Of a stretch of 5,607 bases of DNA, positions 1-5,607 are shown piece after piece. Source of the stretch: Candidatus Zhuqueibacterota bacterium (GTDB lineage: Bacteria > KSB1 > UBA2214); assembly GCA_022706175.1 (NCBI GenBank), contig JAKJDB010000207.1, positions 1 to 5,607 on the forward strand. Reading direction: 5' to 3'. Each line of letters begins with the position of its first letter. Within the stretch, counting starts at the first letter, position 1. Made by a program: the position numbers and the translations under genes. A model generated the notes under the pieces. It did no database searches. It was not told the origin of the DNA and worked only from the letters and a program-made list of their open reading frames with translations.

Positions 1-1
1 C

Positions 2-1570
2 CAGGGGGAGATGCTTTACAACGGCATCCAATTGCCGGCCCTGTGGCCGCCGGCAGTCGATACGCTGACCCGGCAGCCCATGGACCTGCCTTATATGCGT
101 TCGCTGCCCCAAAGCCTGCCCATCGACATCGGTCGTCAGCTGTTTGTGGACGATTTTCTCATTGAACAGAGCACGGCTTCGCGTACTTTTCATCAAGCCA
201 AGTACCATCCGGCCAGTCCTGTGCTTCGGCCGGATCAACCCTGGGAAACCAATACGGTTTCCAAAGGCTATCCGGCGCCAACCGCCATGGTGTTCAGCGA
301 CGGCGTGTGGTACGATCCTCATGACCGGCTGTTCAAGATGTGGTATATGGGCGGCTATGTTCAATCCACCTGCTACGCCGTATCTCAAGACGGCATCAAC
401 TGGGTGAAACCGCTTCTCGACGTCAAACCCTCCACCAACTGCGTGCTCGACAAACCGCGCGACTCTGCCACTATTTGGCTTGACCATGAGGCGGCGGATT
501 CCAGCCAACGGTACAAACTCTTCCTGATCCATCGCGGTGAACAGGACTATTCCGGCTTGCTCTACGTCTCCGCCGATGGCATTCACTGGGCTGACCCACC
601 GGCCCAGGCAAAAATGCATGACGATCGTACGACCCTGTTCTACAATCCGTTCCGGAAAAAATGGGTGTACAGCATTCGCTGCAATTACACCGGCATGGGA
701 CGTTCCCGTCGCTATCGGGAAAACGATGATGTATTTGCCGGGCTGGCTATGGACAAAAGTCAGGAGACGCTCTGGGTGGGTGCAGACTGGAATGACAGGC
801 CCAGGCCGGATTTACCGGCTGCTCCCGAGCTCTATAATCTGGATGCCGTCGCCTATGAAAGCCTGATGCTGGGACTGTTTTCGATCTGGCCAGGCCAGCC
901 GGTGGACCGCGCCAAACCCAACTATGTGTGCCTCGGTTTCAGCCGGGATGGCTTTCACTGGCATCGGCCGGACCATCGTCCGTTTCTGAATGTGTCGGAA
1001 CAATACGGGGATTGGAACTGGGGCAACGTTCAATCTGCGGGCGGCGGCTGTCTGATCGTGGGCGACGAGCTTTATTTCTATGTCAGTGGCCGAAGCGGCG
1101 TCAAGGGCTCTTCAGCGTCCGGCGTTTGCGCCACCGGATTGGCCGTTCTGCGGCGTGATGGGTTCGCCTCCATGGATGCCGGAAAAAAAGAATGCACGCT
1201 CACCACCCGGCCGGTCCGGTTCAGCGGGAACCATCTGTTCGTCAATTCGGACAGCCGCAAGGGCAGGTTGCAGGTGGAGGTGCTGGACGTCAACGATCGC
1301 GTGCTGGCCCCTTATACCAAACACAACTGCGTCGCTGTGAAAACGGATGAAACGCTGCAAAGGGTGACTTGGAAGGGTGCGTCTGATCTGTCGCCGCTGA
1401 AGGGTCAAACGGTTAAATTTCGTTTTTATCTGCGTCAGAGTCGGCTGTACGCCTTTTGGGTCAGCCGTGAGACCTCCGGCGCCAGTGACGGCTATGTGGC
1501 TGCCGGCGGCCCTGGTTTTACCGGTCCTACGGATACCGTCGGTTCCGCCGTTTTTCCTGATAAGCGCTGA
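2..1570 (+). CDS. Beta-propeller glycoside-hydrolase-like protein (GH43/GH32-type fold), 5' end probably outside window
   Basis: This protein is probably a glycan-acting enzyme or binding protein, but its substrate is unknown. Numbering from the ATG at base 11 (519 residues), it has an N-terminal lead with LYNGIQLP and WPP, then RQLFVDDFLIEQ (42-53). This is followed by SxDGxxW motifs at 125-131 (SQDGINW), 187-193 (SADGIHW) and 311-317 (SRDGFHW), which resemble the Asp-box turns of beta-propeller sugar enzymes. RRDGF (381-385) leads into a beta-rich C-terminal module with FSGN (404-407), C440, W454 and LY (479-480), ending in a glycine-rich tail. The ATG at 11 is doubtful: the purine-rich bases abut it with no spacing, and the frame stays open to base 2, so a leader or signal peptide may lie upstream. 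It is a diverged homologue of the gene at 1704-3308. Catalytic residues cannot be assigned by eye, so a non-catalytic role is possible. Confidence 0.85.
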   Translation, partial: QGEMLYNGIQLPALWPPAVDTLTRQPMDLPYMRSLPQSLPIDIGRQLFVDDFLIEQSTASRTFHQAKYHPASPVLRPDQPWETNTVSKGYPAPTAMVFSDGVWYDPHDRLFKMWYMGGYVQSTCYAVSQDGINWVKPLLDVKPSTNCVLDKPRDSATIWLDHEAADSSQRYKLFLIHRGEQDYSGLLYVSADGIHWADPPAQAKMHDDRTTLFYNPFRKKWVYSIRCNYTGMGRSRRYRENDDVFAGLAMDKSQETLWVGADWNDRPRPDLPAAPELYNLDAVAYESLMLGLFSIWPGQPVDRAKPNYVCLGFSRDGFHWHRPDHRPFLNVSEQYGDWNWGNVQSAGGGCLIVGDELYFYVSGRSGVKGSSASGVCATGLAVLRRDGFASMDAGKKECTLTTRPVRFSGNHLFVNSDSRKGRLQVEVLDVNDRVLAPYTKHNCVAVKTDETLQRVTWKGASDLSPLKGQTVKFRFYLRQSRLYAFWVSRETSGASDGYVAAGGPGFTGPTDTVGSAVFPDKR

Positions 1571-1602
1571 CAGTGATATGGCAACTGCTCTTCGACTGCA
1601 GC

Positions 1603-1617
1603 GGCTGTGCCACAGCC
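1603..1617. other. Small hairpin in the convergent intergenic gap
   Basis: GGCTGT, a three-base loop, and ACAGCC form a perfect 6-bp stem. It lies inside a wider inverted pair, TGACAG (1568-1573) with CTGTCA (1617-1622). It sits in the 133-bp gap where the plus-strand gene and the minus-strand operon meet, where a shared terminator could be expected. No T-tract follows it on either strand, so it is not a canonical intrinsic terminator. The rest of the gap (1571-1703) shows nothing else I can name. Confidence 0.25.
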
Positions 1618-1703
1618 TGTCATTCCTGTCTCATGCGGCACGAAATGATTGCACAACGCGCAACGCTTTGCTTCGAGCCCGCTGATAGACAATCGCTGCT
1701 TGC

Positions 1704-3308
1704 TCATGGAGCTAAAGTCGGATTCGCTTCCTCTTTGAACCTGATGGAATACAGGTCCGCGTCCTTGAGAATGAACCGCAGACGCACCGCCCGCCCTGCC
1801 AATGCGGCCAGATCGTTTCCCTTCTTCCATACAACCAGACGCTCAATCGCATCGCCAAACAGTGCCGGGCATTCCTCCTGGGTATAGCCGGGTAGGGGAT
1901 TCCCTGCAGAATTCTGGATTTCAACTTTGACCTCGCCGGCAGCGGAGGTGGAAAAATTGATTATCAGGCGGTTGCCGGAAAAAATCAGCGGCTTGGTGAC
2001 CAGCTCGCCGCAGGCCATGGACGCTGAGACCGAGACAAAACCATCCATCCTTAGAACATAGCGCCGCAGAGCGCTGCTGTTGTCGGTCCAGTAGCTTTCC
2101 ACAGCGTACAGTGAAAGCTCATCAGGAGCGCCACCCTCCAGGGCTGATCGAGTTTCCACCAAAGACCAGCCGGTGCAAAGATGGCCGTAATTCCAGGTGC
2201 CGGCGCGTTCGATGCCTGGCCTGATAAAAGCTTCGTTCCAGCGTTTAAAGCGCACGCCGTCGCGGCTGATCATGAACAGGGCATCGGTGATGGCGGATCC
2301 ATATCTCGGCGATATGTTGGAGCGCCAGGTGCGATGCTCCCGCTCGGGCAGCGCCTGCAAGGACTCGGCAGCGCCGCGATCGATGTAACGCATGGGAAAA
2401 CCGAGGAACAGATGCGGAGCGCGATGATAGGGCTTGATGACATTGGTGTACAGCTGTTCGGGCGGCGAATCCACATAGCTCAGATCCTGCTGGTCGAACC
2501 AGGTGAGCAGATCTTTGGATCTTGCGGTGCGGATGGCGCGCAGGCCGCGATAGAGGGCGGTGTCGCTTCCCTCTGTAAAGTAACGCCAATAGGCTCGGTA
2601 CTCTTTCCGTTCATTGTCCCAAAAGGCCAGATTTTGTGAATCGAAGGCGCCGTCGGTGATCACCGGCTTGACGTTCATGGCCCTCCAATGGATGCCGTCC
2701 GCAGAAGCGAATGGAATGATGCCCGGCTCTGACCTGGCGCGGAGGATCGCCTTGTAGCGACCCTCCGGCTGAACGTCCGGGTTCTCGTCCTTGAACACAG
2801 CAGGATGGCCTCCATCCGCATCCGCGCCATCCATCATTCCGCTGATAAAGACGATGTTGTTGGCTTTGGCGCCTTGAAAGTCATACAGACCCAGCTCCGG
2901 TTTGATCCAATGGATGCCGTCGTCGCTCTCGGCATAGCAGCAGAAAATTGGGTGCGATGTGGTGGACCCTGCGCTGTGCTGCCAGGCTTTGTAATACATC
3001 CGGTATTTTTTTTCATCGCGAAAAATACTGTGATAGCCGCTGCCGTTGCCCTCCCATGGTGCGTCATGAACCATCACGATCTCCCGCGGCTCGGGATGAT
3101 GCAGACAGAGCCGTGCTTCTCCCTTGAGCCGGTCGATAAGATAATCGTCTGCAAACAGCTCCAGGCGCGAACCGATGCTCAGAACGGAATCACACGGCGC
3201 TTGACGGATCGGCTGGGGGAGTGGGTTGCGTTTGGACGACGCCTGGCCCGGGCAGGCGGCGAAGATCGTCCAAAGCACGAGCCAAAAAGAGAATCCTGTT
3301 TTTTTCAT
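1704..3308 (-). CDS. Exported beta-propeller glycoside-hydrolase-like protein, homologue of the plus-strand gene
   Basis: This is probably an exported or lipid-anchored glycan-acting protein of 534 residues. I start it at the ATG at 3308 because it opens directly on a signal peptide: MKK, a hydrophobic stretch (about 6-18), then either a signal peptidase I site after GQA (23) or a poor lipobox at FAAC (16-19). An ATG at 3344, touching the aldolase stop codon, would add 12 polar residues ahead of it. The mature part has RLELFADDYLID (48-59), then propeller motifs SDDGIHW (128-134), SADGIHW (202-208) and SRDGVRF (348-354). RMDGF (420-424) leads into a C-terminal beta-rich module with FSGN (443-446), C480, W494 and LY (519-520). 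The C, W and LY positions are each exactly 40 residues later than in the plus-strand homologue. It is the last visible gene of the minus-strand operon. Family number and substrate are unknown; GH43/GH32-like folding is inferred from the motif pattern. Confidence 0.87.
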   Translation of the reverse strand: MKKTGFSFWLVLWTIFAACPGQASSKRNPLPQPIRQAPCDSVLSIGSRLELFADDYLIDRLKGEARLCLHHPEPREIVMVHDAPWEGNGSGYHSIFRDEKKYRMYYKAWQHSAGSTTSHPIFCCYAESDDGIHWIKPELGLYDFQGAKANNIVFISGMMDGADADGGHPAVFKDENPDVQPEGRYKAILRARSEPGIIPFASADGIHWRAMNVKPVITDGAFDSQNLAFWDNERKEYRAYWRYFTEGSDTALYRGLRAIRTARSKDLLTWFDQQDLSYVDSPPEQLYTNVIKPYHRAPHLFLGFPMRYIDRGAAESLQALPEREHRTWRSNISPRYGSAITDALFMISRDGVRFKRWNEAFIRPGIERAGTWNYGHLCTGWSLVETRSALEGGAPDELSLYAVESYWTDNSSALRRYVLRMDGFVSVSASMACGELVTKPLIFSGNRLIINFSTSAAGEVKVEIQNSAGNPLPGYTQEECPALFGDAIERLVVWKKGNDLAALAGRAVRLRFILKDADLYSIRFKEEANPTLAP

Positions 3309-3344
3309 AGTAGGCTTTTCGGTGTTTTGGAACCAGCCCTGCAT

Positions 3345-4136
3345 TTATTTTTTATTCGCCAACGACGCGACCGCTGATTTGATGATCGCCATATCGCCGG
3401 CCAGGGCTTGGCGAAAGAGCGAGATATCAGAGCTGTGAATGACGATGGTGATGCCCTCCTCCAGCCAACGGATTTGCTGTTGCGGGGATTCACTGAAATG
3501 AATGCCGATGGCGATGTTTCGGGCTCTGGCCTGGTGAATGATGGTCTTGACGACCTGCTCGAATTCCGGATGCTCATAAAGTTCAGGCAGGCCCATGCTG
3601 CAGGAGAGGTCATGTGGACCGATAAAGATGCCGTCGAGGCCGGGCAGGGTGAGGATTTCGTCCAGATGTTGAACCGCCGGCATGGATTCGATATTGGCGA
3701 TGAAGACGGTCTCCTGATTGCGTTGCTGAAGATAGGAGACCAGCGCTGCGGGCATTTCTGCGGGATGCCGGCAGTAGCGGCTGAGATACTGCCCTTTAAG
3801 CGGCCGCCATTTGACCGCAGCGATGAGCTGTCTGATTTTCTCCGCTTCTTCCAGATAGGGCACGATCACCCCCGCGGCGCCGCCGTCGAGAACCTTGCAC
3901 GCTTCATACGGATCCTGATTGAAAATGCGCACCAGCGGTGGAATGCCCATGCTCCGGTAAATCTGACACTGCTGCGCCAGTTCGCTGCGGTTCAGCGGAA
4001 TGTGTTCAGAGTCGAGAAATACAAAATCCAGGTTGCAGGATTTGATGGCGCCGGGCCACAGCGCGCAGGTCGACAGCACACCGGTTCCATATACCACGGT
4101 GCCTTTATGCAATCGGTCGATGAGATGGCTAGGCAT
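3345..4136 (-). CDS. HpcH/HpaI family class II (metal-dependent) aldolase
   Basis: This cytoplasmic aldolase of 263 residues likely performs a reversible retro-aldol cleavage of a 2-keto-3-deoxy acid to pyruvate and an aldehyde. The length is normal for the family (about 250-270). The key residues fall at the expected places: LDSEH with the catalytic-base histidine H45, PLVR with pyruvate-binding R70, D84 in KVLDGGAAGVIVP (81-93), and metal ligands E150 (in ANIES) and D176 (in GPHDLS). Family members include HpaI (4-hydroxy-2-ketoheptanedioate) and RhmA (2-keto-3-deoxy-L-rhamnonate). The neighbours favour a sugar-acid substrate here, but the sequence alone does not decide. No signal peptide is visible. 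The ATG is supported by AAGGA five bases upstream of the start region. It follows the hydrolase gene by 62 bp and its TAA touches an ATG of the next frame, consistent with cotranscription. Confidence 0.93.
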   Translation of the reverse strand: MPSHLIDRLHKGTVVYGTGVLSTCALWPGAIKSCNLDFVFLDSEHIPLNRSELAQQCQIYRSMGIPPLVRIFNQDPYEACKVLDGGAAGVIVPYLEEAEKIRQLIAAVKWRPLKGQYLSRYCRHPAEMPAALVSYLQQRNQETVFIANIESMPAVQHLDEILTLPGLDGIFIGPHDLSCSMGLPELYEHPEFEQVVKTIIHQARARNIAIGIHFSESPQQQIRWLEEGITIVIHSSDISLFRQALAGDMAIIKSAVASLANKK

Positions 4137-4140
4137 ATCT

Positions 4141-4147
4141 TTCCTTT
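4141..4147 (-). promoter_or_regulatory. Ribosome binding site of the aldolase gene
   Basis: Read on the minus strand, AAAGGAA lies just upstream of the ATG at 4136, with about four to five bases between. This is a good Shine-Dalgarno match and supports that start. By contrast, the downstream propeller gene has only a weak GAAAAG before its preferred start at 3308. Confidence 0.6.
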
Positions 4148-4198
4148 CGCTAAAAAAAGGATTCCCCTCTGCCTGTGCGGCGGGTCGCAGTAGACGGA

Positions 4199-5607
4199 TC
4201 AGGGTTTGCGCATCAACCAGATTTCGCTGATCTGCGCGCCGCGCTCAGCCTGTGCACAGGAAAAAATCAGATCGAGGCGGCCGTCGCTGGTCGCTGCTCT
4301 GGGAAGATCGAATTCATAAATCGGCTGATCTCCGGTCTGCAGATATTCGTGCACAAGATGACCGTCATCGGTCATGCAGCGGATTTTGGCCTTGAAACGG
4401 CCGGTATAGCAGATCCTCAAGCGATAGGCGGCCAGTGAATCCAGGTCGTCATAATGTACCTGCAGCGGTTGATCATAGAGCGTGCCGATCTGGCTCATCC
4501 AGGCGAGTGGAATCGGCCGGCCGTTCCATCCATCTGCGATCGTACGCTCGCGCCAGGCCTCGCCGCTCAGATTGGCCTCGAATTGGCGCTGCGAGGTGAA
4601 CAGGCCGCCGGGATCTCGAAGTGGATCCGGCTGCGGCCGCACTCGTGCAAAACTGGCCGCAGAACCCATGTCGTCATAGAAACCACCCGGCCCTGGATTG
4701 GTGCGGTGGATCAGCTCTTTGATCCGCGCGAGTTTTTCTGCAGGATCCGCTTGGCGGGAAATGCTCTGCAAGCGGTCAAGCAGCCAGAGGCTGTTGTTGA
4801 GAGGCGCATCCAGATCATCCATAAAATCGCCGCGGCCGGGCATGGCCCCGTGTTTTTCAACCGATAGCTGAGAGCCGATGCTGAGAAACAGCGAATCGGC
4901 CAATTCCCAGCATCGTTTGTGCCAGTTGGCTGCCACTGGTTCGGTGCGGCTGCGCAGCAGAACAGCGACGGCGGACTCGATCGCCGCATTCATCCCGGCT
5001 GCATCGGCGTTGCCGAGCAGCTCCATCGCCCGGTTTTCCAGATGAGTCTCAAAGACAAGCCGTTTTTGGATGCAGGCGTCATAGTAGGCGCGCAACAGCC
5101 CCATCTGAAAACGATAATTGGCGCGCACTTGGCGGGGAACGCGCTGTTCGAGATCCTGCCACTGCTGCAGAGTGATTCCCACCTGCTCGTTGTTGATCAG
5201 GGGACCCTGCCAATTCTTTTCCAGCGCAAGAAGGCCCTGCGCGATCTCGTCGCTGCAATCAGGGTGGATCAGCAGCCGCGCCACTTCCCGCAAGGTGGCG
5301 ATCACCGGCGTCTGCGGATTCCAATCCTGGTCGCTCCAGATGAATTTATTGATGTCGTCGTTGATGCCCTCTGAATAACTGATGCTGCCGCAGCAGTAGG
5401 GCGCCTGCACATTGTGTATGGCCTTCTCTGCAACGGGCCGGGGATTGTAACACTCGCGTCCCAGGGTCAGGGCAAAGGCAGGATCCCAAAGCGGAACCGG
5501 GTACTGACAGGAGAGGCTGTGAGTGATGTCCGGATAGTGGCGGATGGGTATGGCCGGATCAAGGAGGGCGCGCATTTCGCTCAATTTGGTTTTGACCCAC
5601 GGCCCGA
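4199..5607 (-). CDS. Probable glycoside hydrolase, C-terminal part (N-terminus beyond the right edge)
   Basis: This is the C-terminal 468 or so residues of a larger protein. The frame runs open to base 5607, encoding GPWVKTK before a TTG at 5584, so that TTG is internal, not a start. Numbered from the TTG, PIRHYPDITHS (13-23), CQYPVP (26-31), LGRECYNPRP (41-50) and SYSEGINDDINKFIW (69-83) resemble the end of a TIM-barrel domain in large uncharacterised hydrolases of environmental bacteria (from memory, unverified). Residues about 95-300 look alpha-helical (LLALEKNW, MGLLRAYYDA). From GFYDDMG (311-317) to the end is a predicted beta-sandwich, with PLQVHYDDLD at 373-382. The missing part would carry most of the barrel and perhaps the signal peptide. 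It lies upstream of, and likely cotranscribed with, the aldolase. I cannot assign a CAZy family. A non-catalytic protein is possible. Confidence 0.8.
   Translation of the reverse strand, partial: GPWVKTKLSEMRALLDPAIPIRHYPDITHSLSCQYPVPLWDPAFALTLGRECYNPRPVAEKAIHNVQAPYCCGSISYSEGINDDINKFIWSDQDWNPQTPVIATLREVARLLIHPDCSDEIAQGLLALEKNWQGPLINNEQVGITLQQWQDLEQRVPRQVRANYRFQMGLLRAYYDACIQKRLVFETHLENRAMELLGNADAAGMNAAIESAVAVLLRSRTEPVAANWHKRCWELADSLFLSIGSQLSVEKHGAMPGRGDFMDDLDAPLNNSLWLLDRLQSISRQADPAEKLARIKELIHRTNPGPGGFYDDMGSAASFARVRPQPDPLRDPGGLFTSQRQFEANLSGEAWRERTIADGWNGRPIPLAWMSQIGTLYDQPLQVHYDDLDSLAAYRLRICYTGRFKAKIRCMTDDGHLVHEYLQTGDQPIYEFDLPRAATSDGRLDLIFSCAQAERGAQISEIWLMRKP

Noticed and set aside
570..2934. 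Near-identical short stretches encoding S-x-D-G-I-H-W in both propeller genes as possible DNA repeats
   Set aside because: They differ at synonymous positions and lie in the same place of homologous proteins, so they reflect a protein motif rather than a DNA repeat.
2805..3377. A 190-codon plus-strand open frame opposite the second propeller gene, and a 152-codon one at 2181-2639
   Set aside because: Both lie antisense to a well-supported gene with signal peptide and repeated propeller motifs, and neither resembles any protein family.
4152..4190. Possible intrinsic terminator between the hydrolase and the aldolase (minus strand): a TGCG/CGCA stem and a run of seven T
   Set aside because: The stem is only four base pairs and is separated from the T-run by about 17 bases, so it is too weak to call. 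It does not argue strongly against an operon.
3408..4193. A 261-codon plus-strand open frame lying opposite the aldolase gene
   Set aside because: It is codon-registered antisense to a gene with intact family motifs, has no recognisable domain, and such long mirror frames are common in GC-rich coding DNA.
4919..5374. A 151-codon plus-strand open frame opposite the partial hydrolase
   Set aside because: It is antisense to a gene that stays open for its entire length and shows no recognisable motif.
5582..5584. TTG as the start codon of the rightmost gene
   Set aside because: The frame continues open to the window edge with hydrolase-like residues (GPWVKTK), and no ribosome binding site precedes the TTG.

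Overview
The window holds four protein-coding genes that look like part of a carbohydrate-degradation locus, in a moderately GC-rich bacterium. Two are uncharacterised beta-propeller proteins of the kind I associate with environmental, polysaccharide-degrading lineages (Planctomycetota, Verrucomicrobiota, Latescibacterota, KSB1 and similar). The protein style suggests such a lineage, but nothing in the window, such as an rRNA or marker gene, fixes the taxon.

Layout: one plus-strand gene (2-1570) encodes a five-bladed beta-propeller protein resembling GH43/GH32-type folds. It converges, across a 133-bp gap, on three minus-strand genes read right to left. These are the C-terminal part of a probable glycoside hydrolase (4199-5607, cut by the right edge), an HpcH/HpaI-type class II aldolase (3345-4136), and a second, exported propeller protein (1704-3308). 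The minus-strand genes are 62 bp and about 36 bp apart, with no clear promoter or terminator between them, so they probably form one operon. The plus-strand gene's frame is open at the left edge, so its true N-terminus is probably outside the window.

How they may work together (inference): one or more exported hydrolase-like proteins release sugars or sugar acids from a glycan, and the cytoplasmic aldolase splits a 2-keto-3-deoxy sugar acid into pyruvate and an aldehyde. The two propeller proteins are diverged homologues with the same order of motifs and the same C-terminal beta-rich module. They are the least understood part of the window. I see no RNA genes, CRISPR arrays, transposable elements or phage genes. 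The strength of the story is a plausible uncharacterised glycan-use cluster, not a clearly new type of system.
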